A program made the position numbers and the translations under genes. From Warburgia ugandensis (Eukaryota > Streptophyta > Magnoliopsida > Canellales > Canellaceae): 64,000 nucleotides of DNA. Below, piece by piece: positions 47,034-59,303 of the stretch. The notes under the pieces are model-generated. The model had not been told where the DNA came from. It ran no database searches and saw only the letters and a list, made by a program, of their open reading frames with translations. Numbering within the stretch: the stretch's first letter is position 1; each line of letters opens with the position of its first letter. The stretch covers positions 76,179,495 through 76,243,494 of the forward strand of contig CP141127.1 of NCBI GenBank assembly GCA_035236585.1. Reading direction: 5' to 3'.

Positions 47034-47537
47034 GCTTTGAGGCATTTGTTGCTCCAGATCTTATGGGTAACTGCAGCTTCTTCACTCGACGAAGCCTACT
47101 TGCCAGAGAAATGTGGGAAAGTCAGCATTCCTTACCCATTTGGCATCGGAAATCGACATTGTTTCAAAGATGAAGGCTTTGAAATCATCTGCAATAACTC
47201 CTTCAACCCTCCCAAACCATTCATAAGCCAAGCAGACGTTGAACTTGAAGAATTAGATATTGATTCCGCCACTGCATTGGTCAAGAGCAGAATTGCTTGG
47301 GAATGCCACGGCAAGATGGGGGAGACCGATCAAGGTAGAGTTTCTATCAATCTGGACAAAACACCATTTGAAATCAGTTCTACCAACCAGTTCATGGAGA
47401 TTGGTTGCAACACCCTGGCCAATTTCATTGGCTCAGACTTCTTTGGCCTCAACCACACCACTGGGTGCACTTCAAATTGTGACGATAAAGCCAGTGTGAA
47501 CAGTGCTTCCTGCAATGATAATGGCTGTTGCGAAATT
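47031..47537 (+). pseudogene. WAK/LRK10L-like receptor kinase, 5' fragment cut by a transposon
   Basis: The first ~169 codons of a cell-surface receptor of the wall-associated/LRK10L kinase family. MALRHLLLQILWVTAASS is a good secretion signal. Next comes the cysteine-rich GUB_WAK_bind ectodomain, with CGKVSIPYPFGIG at residues ~28-40 (the family hallmark C-G-X-V-X-I-X-Y-P-F-G), then FEIICNN, and later paired cysteines up to NDNGCCEI. This domain is thought to contact cell-wall pectin. The ATG at 47031 is chosen because the signal peptide starts there and everything upstream in frame is GA repeat. The gene stops abruptly at 47537, where a hAT-type end begins. The rest of the ectodomain, membrane span and kinase are not in the window. 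No frame break is seen before the cut, so the disruption may be young. Confidence 0.85.
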
Positions 47538-47800
47538 AGGGGTGGCAATTCGGGTTGGCGGGTCATGTTTATAGCGACACGAACACGACACAATTAGAGT
47601 TATGGGTCGACACGAACACGACACGATTAATAGTTGTGTCAAAAACCTATGACTTGTACACGACCTGATTCTTAAAAAAATGACACGACACGACCTGTGT
47701 AACACGATTAATTGACTGAGTCATGTTGGATACACGACACGAAATAACACGACATGAAACGACATGATTTCCTTATTACGACTCAGTAAAAAAACTGCTC
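47537..47800 (+). mobile_element. hAT-type transposon terminus with ACACGAC subterminal repeats
   Basis: TAGGGGTGGCAATTCGGG at the break point is a terminal sequence typical of plant hAT elements. It is followed by about 230 bases densely packed with ACACGAC/CGACACGAAC words (about 47575-47770), the kind of subterminal repeat where hAT transposases bind. It interrupts the WAK-like gene. I found no matching inverted end (TTGCCACCCCTA) in the window, so the element is truncated, or its other end was lost or lies elsewhere. Confidence 0.7.
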
Positions 47801-47837
47801 CTAAGTGAATGGAGCCAACCCAACCACAAAACATGGG

Positions 47838-48030
47838 ACGGTTATTTTACAACTGTCCTATATGTTATGTTTTATAGGACGGTTGTGAAATAACCGTCCT
47901 ATATGTTATATTTTATAAGACAGTTATGTCATAACCGTCCTATATGTTATGTTTTAGAGAATGGTTATAACATAACCGTTCTATATGTTACGTGTTTTAT
48001 AGGGCAGTTATTTATTAACCGTCTTATATA
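47838..48030. repeat. Subterminal palindrome array A (GGACGGTTA/TAACCGTCC)
   Basis: Four to five units in which GGACGGTTAT (or a variant) is followed ~8-10 bases later by its complement ATAACCGTCC, separated by TATATGTTATGTTTTA spacers. Each unit could form a small hairpin. Confidence 0.85.
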
Positions 48031-48839
48031 TACTATAAATTTGTGACTGATCTTCTGATTCTAACTAAACTGAATCTTTGATCACCTAAAGCAATGACAA
48101 TGAGGTTCTGGAGCAGAAAATCAGAATTCAGAAATTGCAGCTACTTGTTTCAAACTTTCAGTGCTTGAGTTTAGCAGAATCAACACAGTAGCACATTACA
48201 CTTAAATTCAATCTAAATGCTTAACTTGAGTAAGTTGTAAGATGTCGTCCTTGAAAGAACAAGAACTTTATATTCATGCCTTCTTGTGTAGGGTGAAAAG
48301 CCTCAGCTAGCAAAAGAGGCTAGCATGATCAATGAATGGAATTGTTGTGTTGTCGAGGAGTAAGGATAGATGACCCAACAGTACACTTTTCAATGAATGG
48401 AAAGAATAGAAGAAGGCTAGATGGCATGGGTCTTTCAGTTATAAACAACTAAACTTTCAACCCAACCCCCACATAAATTGTTAGGATGGAATTCATTTCT
48501 CCAACTCCTTTCATGATCATTGTCATTGGTCATTGCTCCATCCACTGATCCACACGACAAGTATATAGACAAACACAAAAAAGCATTACTAACTAGTATT
48601 AGTGAAAATTGAACTATACCAAATCACCAATAAAGTTTTTGTAATATTTTATTATTTTATTTAGAAGCAATATAGTTCTTTACACCACTCACATCACATG
48701 ATATGTAAAAGAGACTAAAATGAATCAAATAACTACAATAGGAGTAAATAAATAGGAATTAAGTAGCACATGAGGGAAATCTACTTCCATCAATGTATCA
48801 AACACAACAAATTAAAATAAGTTATGAAAATTATACAAA

Positions 48840-51204
48840 TTAATCAAAATGAATTGATCTAGAGTCTTCAGTTGGTTGAGGTGATCCTACACTGCTACTT
48901 ATGCTTACAATGTTCTCGGCAAGCTCATCCATGGCAACTGTAATGGTAGAGTCTACAATCATACAGAATAAATATGCATTAGTCATTACTAAGCTCATAT
49001 AAAATATAATGTAAATATAGAATCATAAACTATTACCTTTCAATCCATATAGCCAATCTCTTACACAAATCAATGCTTGTAAGGTATCTGGCTTTAAAGT
49101 AGATCTATATTGGTCAAGAACTCAACCATCAACACTAAAAGCAGACTTTGATGCAACTGTAGATATGTGAATGCTCAAGACATCACGAGCCATGGCAACA
49201 AGTTCAGAATACCTAAAATCAACATTTGAATCAAATATAAATGTAAATAAGATTACAGAAAATAGTGTTTACATGAGATTATTAGTCAAACAACCTGTAT
49301 TGATTACCTTTCCAGAATGCAAGAATGTCTAGCTTTGAATCTTACAATCTTGGTTCATCCAAATAAAGCTCCAATTGTTATTTTTGCATAACCAAAGTAC
49401 CTCCTTCACTTTCAAATGAATCAAATTCCTAATGCAAATGCAATTATATTATTCAACGTACTATAAGACAATTCACAGTAAATTTTAATCTGCCAAGTAG
49501 TAAGCGACATATAATGAAAGATACAATTATAAATAAAATTACCTTCATGACATCTAAAACCTCTTGACTATATGACATGTTCTGTATATTATCAACACCT
49601 CTAGCCACTAGGGAAGATGAGGACGAAGGAATAGGATAAATCTTATCCATATATTCATTGAAGAGAGAGAATAACTTTTCCTGAACTTGAGCAAACTCCA
49701 AGCATCCACTGCCAAACAATTTCTTGTACGAGAATTCCACAAAGGAGAGCTTATACCAAGGATCCAACACACATGCAATTGCCAAAATGGTGCTGAATTC
49801 ATGCCAGTACTTTGAAAACTTGGCAAACATTTGGGTGGACATACGCTTCATATAGTCATCATCACTTCTCATGTATTGTGTTAAACTCAAATAAATTACA
49901 AATGCTGCACGAAAGTAGAGATTTGCAGTGGGATACTTGGATCCAGAGAACATGCAGGTGGCATCATAAAAAATTGCAAAAAACTTCAAAATTTTTGTAG
50001 CCTTTTCCCATTCATTGAAAGAAGGATAATGCTTATACTTTGAGTCACTTAGTTCTAAGTGATAAAATGCACGTTAGTAACAAAGAGCACTTTCAAGCAT
50101 CAAATAGGTTGAATTCCATCTTGTACAACAATCTTGTCTTAAGCCCTTTTTTGTCTCAATTGACATGTGATTCACACACTATAAAAAAATTTGTTTTCTA
50201 CTTTGTGATGCTTTGACATACTTAATACTCTCTCTAATTTTTTGAATAGCATCATCAATTTCTTTCAAACCATCTTGCACAATCAAATTCAAAACATGAC
50301 AACAACAACGTAGATGATGGAACTCTCCACCACAAACAAGAGTGTTCCTGATGTTTAATTGATGCCTTAACAGCTCAATAGAAGAATCATTAGCAGAAGC
50401 ATTATCTAAAGTGATTGAAAAAATCTTTTTCTCAATCTCCCATTCTACCAATAATGAGTATACCTTTTCTACTAATGATATTCCATTATGTGGAGGTGGT
50501 AGGAAATAGAAATTTAATATCCTCTTTTGTAAGACCCACTGACTATCTAAAAAATGTGCTGTGAGACTTATATAACCATCAGTAATACAAGAAGTCTACA
50601 AATCAGATATCAAACTTATCCTGCTAGGTGCCAACTGTAACATCTCTTTTATCTTTCCTTTTTCTCTTTTATACATTCTCTGAACATCTGCTTTTATTGT
50701 ATTTCTACTAATCAAGTGCAAATCTGCACGCAAATATTTCAGTAGAGTTCTAACTCCATCATACTCAACAAATTGGAAAGACAAATCATGCAGAACAACT
50801 GCAGCTGCTACTAACTCATGATAAACTTCAGGATCAAACTTATTATCTAAAGCTGCACTTAGTGACATACTCCCCTGACTTTGAGATAAAAGCAACTGGC
50901 CTATATCACGAGAAGAGCTCCTTTGACAAGTCTTTATATGACGTTTTATGTTACTAGTACCAAATTTGCTATCACAAATATATATTGCAAAGCACTTCTT
51001 GCATTTACACCTTTGCCTTCCATCTTCTGATAGAGGAAGGTGTACAAAAAAATTTCAAACTAGAGACATTAGTTTTCTATGCTTTTTACCTCTATTGGAT
51101 TTTAAAACTAATTCCACGTTCTCCAAATTAGCAAGCTCATCATCGTCGTTGTTGTGGTGTAGCATATTTAAGTTATCAGAAACATCAGTGCTCCCAACTT
51201 GTGC
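48840..51204 (-). pseudogene. hAT transposase (BED zinc finger, RNase-H-like fold, dimerisation domain)
   Basis: A transposase gene of the plant hAT (Ac/RICESLEEPER-like) superfamily, which cuts and pastes DNA and leaves 8-bp duplications. Four minus-strand exons have good splice sites: 51204-49543, 49428-49308, 49212-49037 and 48952-48840. A further upstream exon may end near 51381. Exon 1 has a BED-type finger (RCKCKKC ... HIKTC), a central region with ITLDNASAND and HHLRCCCHVLNLIVQDGL, and a CTRWNSTYLML motif. Exon 3 has the C-terminal hAT dimerisation segment (VLDQYRSTLKPDTLQALICVRDWL). At least six in-frame stops occur, for example TAG at 50598-50596 in place of the Trp after SDL, and two in exon 2. 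The overall layout is nevertheless complete, so the gene is dead but fairly recent. Confidence 0.85.
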
Positions 51205-51567
51205 CTATATTGCCAAATGCAAATGATAAAAAAAATTTAGTTCACATTGACAATAAACTAAACACTACAGTGACTACACCAACAATTAGTAATAAGGGAA
51301 GGGAGTGAGAGTGAGAGTGAGGAATGAAAAGAGTCAGAATAATAATTTCATAAAGAAATAACAAAAACAAACACATACCTGTGGTGCTATTACTACTGTA
51401 TCTAGAAAGGAAAATCTGAAACAGATGTAAAATTGTAAATTATAAAAGCAGCTTGGGTTGGGTTGGGGAGCCTTTAACCAATTTAGGTGATTCTGTATTT
51501 GATTGATGCTATCTATATAAGACGGCTCGATAACAACAGTCTTATAATCTAACAAAAAATAAAAGAC

Positions 51568-51915
51568 CATTAATAACAGTCGATATTACGGGACTGTTAA
51601 TGAATAATTGTCCTATTTTAATAAAAATATAGGACGGTTAGGACGTAATAGTCCTATAATAGAAAAGAAAACCAAATAGGATGGTTAGTGCATAATCATC
51701 CTATATTTAGACAGTATAGGATGGTTATACATTAACCGTCCTATATTGTATAAATATAGGACAGTTAGTGCATACTTGTCCTATATTTGTAACATATAGG
51801 ATGGTTATACATTAACTATCCTATATTGTCTAAATATAGGATGGTTATGCACTAACCATCCTATTTTTACATAAGAATATAGGACGGTTGAGGACTAACT
51901 GTCCTATTTTACACA
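51568..51915. repeat. Subterminal palindrome array B (GGACGGTTA/TAACCGTCC)
   Basis: About seven units of the same hairpin-forming motif as array A, here in the form ATAGGACGGTTA..N..TAACCGTCCTAT with variants (GGATGGTTA, AATCATCC), lying just upstream of the hAT transposase gene. Confidence 0.85.
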
Positions 51916-52840
51916 TATGGATATGGTTTATTAGTACTTTACCAATCTGTGAGTGTGACTGTGATGTGCCAGACTTCTAGTGACCAGTCTGCCTGTGCCG
52001 GCAAACGACCTAGCCTTGGCGCCGGCCTGCTTGACAGGGACAGATAGCCTTCTTTCCTCCAATTCCAAACTAACAAGTGGCAACTGGAGTTAATGAAACT
52101 TACACTTCAATCATTTGTCAAATATTTTGAGTCCTTGATGTTAGATCCGACGTGTGGACCCCCTTGAAGTGTCGGGAAACAAAATGAAAACTGAAAACAT
52201 AAAGGTTTAACTAATTAATAATTATCTAGGTCTATTAGGTCAATCTAGTTGAAGGGAATTGTTTTGTCTTTTTGTATGTAAGTAAGCCAAAATCCAATTA
52301 TCTAATTGAATTTGAAGTCTTATGCTAAAGCGCCCTAGCTTGGCTGGTTGTTTGCTATAAGCCTATAACTATAAGTTATAACCGAAGACTTAGCTACACC
52401 TGCACACCGTCTCTAATTTTCTTATCAACCATTTTAAGATTAGCTGCACATTGTCAGTTACAAACTTACAAGTTACACTTAGTAGAAAATTAGTTAACCA
52501 AGTTTTGTAACTTGTACAAGTACAAGTGAAGTGAGAGACTAACTAACTGTCATATATTGTATAAAATTATAAATGCTAATGATTTTCTTATGTTAATTTC
52601 ACATGTCATCACCAATTGATCTAATATATTTTGTTTTTAATCAAATTCATGAATATCATGTATCCAACTCATATAACTCAATATTTGTTTCTCATTTCTA
52701 ACTCCCAATTGATGATAATAGATTAGGAATAACTCATTCATCCATGATCCATTGATCCATCATTCATGTAGAGTAAAATTTAGTAACTCCCTTAGTAATA
52801 TCATTCAACATTTGCATTAATTCAACACATAAGTCCTATT
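51916..52840. other. Unassigned spacer
   Basis: No recognised gene or element end. A slightly GC-richer piece at about 51960-52060 (containing GGCGCCGGCCTGC) stands out from the AT-rich background. Confidence 0.4.
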
Positions 52841-52849
52841 CTCTATTCT

Positions 52850-53585
52850 CATTCTCACCTCACCTAATGATTTAATTACATAACTAATAATTATTCCCTT
52901 CGAACCCTTCCTATACTCATTATATCCACTAATGAGATAATTACATAACTCTTTCTATACTAATTCTCAAGCTACTGAGTTAATTACATAACTGTTTCTA
53001 TTCTCATTCAGTCATTCTTACCTAATGAGTTAATTACATGACTCTTTCTTTACTTATCCTCAATAACTTTTGAATTGAGTATGAGTTATTACACAACTTT
53101 GCTTTTTTAAGTTAATCCTCAATTGAGATCAGATGAGTTAAATACATAATACTTACTTTACTCATCCTCAACCTCAACAACTATTGAATTGAGTATGACA
53201 GTATGAGTTACTTACATAACTTTGTTTTTAAGCTGATACTCAATTGAGATGAGTTAATTACATATATGCTCTGTCTTGTTAAGCTCATCCTTAAGGAAAT
53301 TAAGACAAGTTAATTACATAACTCTTTCTTTAGTCTATACTTAATAACTCTTTTTTTTTTTAAGCACATCCTCGACTAAGATTAATTAATAACTCTTTCT
53401 TTATTGATCCAGTCATCCTCAAGGACCTCAACTGAAATGAGTTAATTACATATATGCCCTGTCTTTTTAAGCTCATCCTTAAGGAAATTAAGATGAGTTA
53501 ATTACATAACTCTTTCTTTACTCTATACTTAATAACTATTTTTATTTAAGCACATCCTCAACTAGGATTACTTAAATACATAACT
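52850..53585. repeat. Degenerate direct repeats around GAGTTAATTACATAACTCTTTCTTTA
   Basis: Variants of GTTAATTACATAACTCTTTC recur many times. The clearest is a ~194-bp direct duplication: the segment starting near 53238 (GAGTTAATTACATATATGCTCTGTC) recurs near 53432 and continues through TTAAGCACATCCTC. Non-coding. Confidence 0.7.
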
Positions 53586-53595
53586 CTTATAGCTT

Positions 53596-53800
53596 ATACG
53601 ACGGTTATGCAACAACAACCGTCCTATACCTTTCTAATAAATAAAATAACCATCCTATATAACTTATAGGACGGTTATAAAAAAACCGTCCTATATTTCA
53701 TTATATATATTATAGGACAGTTATTTAAAAACCATCCTATATTGTTCTATATATTATAGGACGGTTATTTAAAAACTGTCCTATATTGTTCTATATATTG
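53596..53800. repeat. Subterminal palindrome array C (GGACGGTTA/TAACCGTCC)
   Basis: About four units of the same motif family (ACGACGGTTATGC..CAACCGTCC; ATAGGACGGTTATAAAAAAACCGTCCTAT; and so on), placed ~1.7 kb upstream of the Ulp1-type transposon gene. Confidence 0.85.
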
Positions 53801-53853
53801 TTTTTCACCTTGATCAGCCGTAATTTCAATCTTCCAATGGTCCAACCTACAAT

Positions 53854-54395
53854 GAGAAGGTGAAAACGACCATTCCTCTTTGATGTTTCACAGATCTAAG
53901 CAAAAAAAGGTATGTATTTATGAATTTTAGCATCTGTATATAGTTCTGTAAAAAATGTAAAAATTAATACCTTTTTTTCAAAATTTTTGTTTTTTGTTAA
54001 CTATTTTCCATAGATCTTAATGGGTTTGAGTTTGAGAAGGTGAAAACGACCATTCCTCTTCAATCTTTCACATATCTAAGCAAAAAAAGTATGTATTACG
54101 AAATTTAGCATCTGTATACAATGCTATAAAAAACGTAAAAACCAGTACCTTTTTTTTTTCAATTTTTTTGTTTTTTGTTAACTATTTTCCATTGATCTTG
54201 ATGGGTTTTAGTCTAAGAAGGTGAAAATGACCATTCCTCTTCGATCTTTCACAGATCTAAACAAAAAAAGGTATGTATTTACAAATTTTAACATCTATAT
54301 ACAGTTCTGTAAAAAACATAAAAACCAGTACCTTTTTTTTTTCAAATTTTTTGTTTTTTGTTAACTATTTTCCATAGATCTTGATGGGTTTTAGT
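53854..54395 (+). repeat. Three tandem copies of a ~180-190 bp unit
   Basis: Units start at 53854 (GAGAAGGTGAAAACGACC), 54034 and 54225, giving periods of 180 and 191. Each contains ACCATTCCTCTT, TTTCACA.ATCTAA.CAAAAAAAG, AGTACCTTTTTTTT and GTTAACTATTTTCCAT.GATCTT. Small differences separate the copies. They lie between array C and the Ulp1-type gene, so they are probably in its promoter or 5' region. Confidence 0.9.
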
Positions 54396-54779
54396 TCTAT
54401 GTGTATAAGAAACATTCCATTTGAGTTTTATACTTCTTTTCTCTAGATTTGAGTTTGTTTTTACATTTTTTACTGTTGTTCCAAAAACATCAATTACAAA
54501 AAAAAAAAAAAAAGTCTTTGTTTTTTTGTATTTCTTCATTGAAACGTATTTCTATCCACATATAGAGTTTTCCCATGTTGTGTATTCATGTGTCATAATG
54601 TTTTCATCTTTTCTTCTCTTTTTTTTTGTAATTTAGTGTTATTTTTAATTTTTCCAAAATTTTTTTATGAAAATTAGGAAAAAATTGTTCTTTTTTATAT
54701 TTATTACTTAATACCTATTTTTATCCACATATATAGCTTACTCGTGCTTGAATCTTCATGTATTAATGATTTTTAGCTA

Positions 54780-54905
54780 ATTTTTAATTTAAAAAAATGA
54801 GATTTTGCGCCTCAAGCAGTCAGGCTCCTGGGCCAAGTGTGCACCTTGGCGCCCTAGGTTCTAGGCACACCCCTTTGCGCTTTGGTATCCCTCGCGCCTT
54901 TAACT
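54780..54905. other. Small GC-richer insert
   Basis: A run containing GCGCCTCAAGCAGTCAGGC and GGCGCCCTAGG at about 54806-54900 stands out from AT-rich surroundings. It shows no gene or defined ends and may be a repeat fragment. Confidence 0.25.
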
Positions 54906-55462
54906 ACATAGCGGACAATAGCAACCTTGATCAGCTGAGGAATTGGCTGTCAATTTTGTTTGTAAGATCCAGCCATCTATCTCATCCATGTTCAGTGGGC
55001 AGAGATGAATATGAACTTAAATAAATCTTTTGGGATCAAATGGCCAAGATTCAACCATCATATTGTAGCAGAATTCCACTATTAAAGCATAAACTTGTTA
55101 ATTCTATGATTCTGAATGATCTAAGACTGATTATAACTTAGATCACACACATGTAGTTTAGAAACAACCTAAACCATCTTTAGTATTATTTTTGAGATTA
55201 GAATGTATTTATGTGTGAATTTTTGTGTATATAATATTAGCATGCAAGTGGTATAATATTAATACTTATGTTGAAATCTTTGTTTGACTTTATTATTTAT
55301 TGGGCTAAACATCTTCATGGACAGCTGTTAAAAACACTGACCAAATCAAGCATAAACTGAGGTTGTAAATCCTTCTCTATGAATCCATGATCAAACTATA
55401 AAAACACTTTTCACTTTTCTTGTTTAAGTGTAGTCATTTTCATTTTTATTTGTGAAGCAAAC

Positions 55463-58400
55463 ATGGAGCAAGTAGAAGAGGTACAAGTAGAACAATTACA
55501 ACACACAGAAGCAGAACAATTAAGGTTATCAAGCACATGTCCATTAGTAACACCACCTATTAGTATCAAGAGAAAGGTCAGGGGGAGGGGGCCAACACCA
55601 ATGGATAGTATAAATAAGAGAAACTCAGTTGGAATAAAAGAAACGGTACAATTCAATAGTAGAGGCCAATCGATTGGTGGTACTGCACATGCCTATGCTA
55701 GTTTCATATATTGCACTGTTAGAAGACTTGTGCTAATATCAGTGAATGATTGGAGACTTGTATCGCCACAAGTCAAATATTCAATATGGGAAATAGTCAA
55801 GGTATGTAAATTCTTCCTACATATAACATAATATGTGCTTTATATTTATATATTTTGTTTTTGTTTGCATATGAATCATGATACACAAAGTTGCTACAAT
55901 ACTTACTCACTAGTAAGTTAGGCACTTTAACATACTTCTTCTTTTGTTTTGTAGTCTGCCTATGACATATCTGATGAGTGTAAGAAGCAAGCATTGTTAG
56001 GAGATTCTGAACAATGGAGAAAATGGAAGAGTGAGCTTGCAAGGAAGTACATACTTCCAAATTCCCATGATCCTTCTACGCTTAACATAGTCCCTCAGTT
56101 GTATTCCTGCTTCATTAACTAGGAAGCATGGAATCAATTTGTACAGTATAGGCTATCTCCTGATTTTGAGGTAATCACAACTTCAACCTAAATTTTGATT
56201 CTTGTAATTATTATAATTGATTGAATTTTAATCACATTACTTTGATGTCCAGGCAAAGCGTATAAAAGGACAGAAGGCATGTGCACAGAATCATATACCG
56301 CACCACCTTTCAACGGTTGGCTATGCACAATTAGAGGCAGATGTAGTAAGTATATCATGTGACATTTCATTTGTCTAATCATAGTAGATTTTTTTTTATT
56401 AACTTTGACTTAGTGTCTCTTATTACAGCAAAAGAAGGCTGGGACAACGGAGCCCATCGACCGTGCTATTCTATGAAAAATCGCACATTCGAAAGGGTAT
56501 AACTCCCACACCTTTGCCAACGAGACAACTGCACCAATTGCTTCAAGAATTGTCAATAGTTTAAGACTTTAAGTTTTATACTTTTACTTTTTCTGCATAC
56601 TACCTAGTTAAATACTTTTATACCCTTGCATAGTACATTATATAAATATTACATATATAATAGTGATTTGATCATGTTATGATCTTTATGTGTGCAGGAA
56701 GAGTTAACCTAAGCGAGTGCAAGTGCAACTATAGGGACTCGTAGCAGCATTGTTGCAAAGGGGGACATCCTCTATAGAGCAATGGGCAACAAGGATGAGC
56801 ACCCTGGCAGGATAAGGGGCCAAGGTCGGGGTGTTGTTCCTTCCAAGTTCTTCCCCAAACAAAAGGCTCCTATGCTACAAGAATTCAAAGAATGGAAGAA
56901 GCAGATAGTTGTGGAGATATATAGCAAGATCAAAGATCAACTGTTGAAGGAACTCTAGGGTGGCGAAAGAACCTCATGTGAGGATGTTGGTCCTCAAGAT
57001 GAAGCTCAACCTCAAGTTCAACCACCCCAATTTGACAATAGCTACACTCCTAGTCCTCCATCAGATGACGAGGTGCCAGAATAAGTACTTGAATGTGATG
57101 TCCCGGTCAATGAGGTATGTATATTGACATGTTTAGTTTTACAATGTTACTTATTTACTAACCTTTTTAGTTTACATTACATCACGTCATTTCTCAAATG
57201 CAGGTGGGTCAGTGCATGTTGCAGCTACATATATCTAAGAACCATGTGGCTGTGATAACACTGTATGAGGTTTGGCCCATGACTTCTGCCAACCTGCATG
57301 GTAAGTTGATGCCTCCACACACTAAGCGTGTGTGCATCACTGCTGCCATTCAACCAAATGCTCCCCTTTCATTTCTAGTCGAAGGGGATGATGTTGAAAC
57401 TATTGGGGATGTAATTGGATATCATGTGTGTTGGCTAGAGAAATACATAAAACCAATGAGATCCAATTCCAAGGTACATATATACTAACTGTAGTCATGG
57501 CTTCATTTTCTCCTACCTTTTTTTAAGTCGTCCTAAATTGTTAATTGATTAATATTGTCTACAACATGTCGGATCACCAAAAGCAGCACAAGGGGCAATT
57601 GAAGCAAACCTCGCTGCCAGTAAATTCTGGCGTAGTGGCAAGTGTAGGCTGTGTAGCCACATCTCAGCCGTCCCAGGTAGTACTAGTTCTATATATTTGC
57701 ATAGTTGTATCGTGTTACATGTGAACTTGAACGATGCAACAACTAACAAGTTCAAAGCACTTGTTAGGTGCTCACTACTCACAAGTTAGTAGTCACAATA
57801 TTATATTATAAAATATTCTAATTTTACCTCACTGTGTTTCTTCTTTTATATATGCTAGTATACCAGTATATGTTGTATATATTCATTACTAATTTCTAAA
57901 ATGTTACATTATTACATCTACAGTGTAGGGATTAGGTAGAAGTTCCACCTAACACACCTCCATTCCTAAGGGTACTATACAGACTGGCCAATGAAGATAA
58001 CACAATGAACCCTATAAGGATAGAGGCAGGTGTGCTTTCAAACGATGGGGTTGAGGTTCCACTCTTCAAGGAAGACCTCTTAACCATATGTAATATGGAT
58101 CAATTGGAGTACATGCACATCATAGTCTATATAGGGTACATCATGTAACTGCTCTGCTCTATTAGAGTTAAGACTTACGAATCAATGTAACATTAGTTAA
58201 TACTTGCTTTTTTAATAACGCTTAATAATTATTTAACATTAATCCAAATTCTAAATGCAAGTATTTGCATGATAGCTTGCAAAGACTAGAGGTTAAGGAC
58301 ATTTACAAGTTCCTTGACCCTTCTCTTGTCTTTCGATTGGACTATTTGCCCGCGGACAAACAAAGTGAAGATATCATTCTTGGTCTCATGAGTTGTGTGA

Positions 58401-59231
58401 AGGGGCAAGCCTTACTGATTCCCTATAATAATGGATACATTGTAACATATGTTGCTTAATTATGCCATTTTAATTTCACAATTCATACACATGAATACAA
58501 CATCAGTTAAGATTAGAGAAAATTCAATTGAATTGTTATTTTTATAGGTCCCATTGGATGATGCTAGCTTTGGATGTGCATGGTGGCCATGCAATTTTTT
58601 TTTATTCATGTGGAGTACACATTCGAGAACACTTGATGGAAATTATAAACAAGTAAGTCTTTATTATTCCTTTTATTATAATATAACTACTCACTTGATA
58701 GCTATAATAATATTCATAATCTAATGATTTTCAATTACATGTGTGTAGAGCATGATATAAATGGGTTGAGAGGGAAGGCATTCACCACCCACCAAAACTC
58801 AACTGGAAGAAGGCTAAGGTACGGTTTACTAATTATTGCTCTTTAGACTCTTTGATATAATTTTAAACCTGAACTTATTGGAAATTATATTTTGAAACTT
58901 TTCTGTTGTCTTTGGTGGCATTATTCTGCAATACCCTAAACAAAAATCAGATTGGGAGTGTGGATGTTATGTTCTTAGATACATGAGAACCCTCATTCGC
59001 AATGGAGTTACAGTCTCACAATTGAGAGAGGTAGCACTTAGACTTACTGACCAATGTTACACTTTTGATTTGTATATTTTCTGACTGAATCCAAGATTAC
59101 ATGTTTGATCTGTGAACTAAGTTATTATATGTTTCTTGCAGGCAGATTTGGGAACTAAGAGTTACTCCCAGTTGGATCTAGATGATATTAGAATGGAATT
59201 GACAGATCATATTATGAATTTTAATTTGTAG
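55463..59231 (+). pseudogene. Plant Ptta/En/Spm-type transposon protein with C-terminal Ulp1-like (C48) protease
   Basis: A multi-exon gene of the CACTA-associated type. Exons read from splice sites are 55463-55801, 55955-56170, 56253-56345, 56429-~56570, 56698-57114, 57204-57473, ~57567-57676, ~57924-58140, 58262-~58440, 58548-58652, 58749-58818, ~58931-59031 and 59142-59231. Exons 2-4 resemble Transposase_24 (WNQFVQYR, TVGYAQLEADV, TEPIDRAIL). Exon 6 resembles DUF8039 (CMLQLHISKNHVAV ... VIGYHVCW). The end is a Ulp1/SENP-like cysteine protease: the SHWMMLALDVHGGH region carries the catalytic His, and YPKQKSDWECGCYV the oxyanion Gln and catalytic Cys. In-frame stops occur at about 56120-56122 and 56473-56475 and several in exon 5, so it is not functional as written. 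No TNP2-type (Transposase_21) partner is in the window. Confidence 0.75.
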
Positions 59232-59303
59232 TTCAGTGATGTAAATAAATGTATATTATCATTCATGTATATACATTTTACTCACATATAATACAAAGAT
59301 CAA

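Noticed and set aside
47838-48030. A CRISPR-like array of regularly spaced palindromes
   Set aside because: Plant nuclear context; units are variable, the spacers are themselves repeated, and such arrays are typical of transposon ends.
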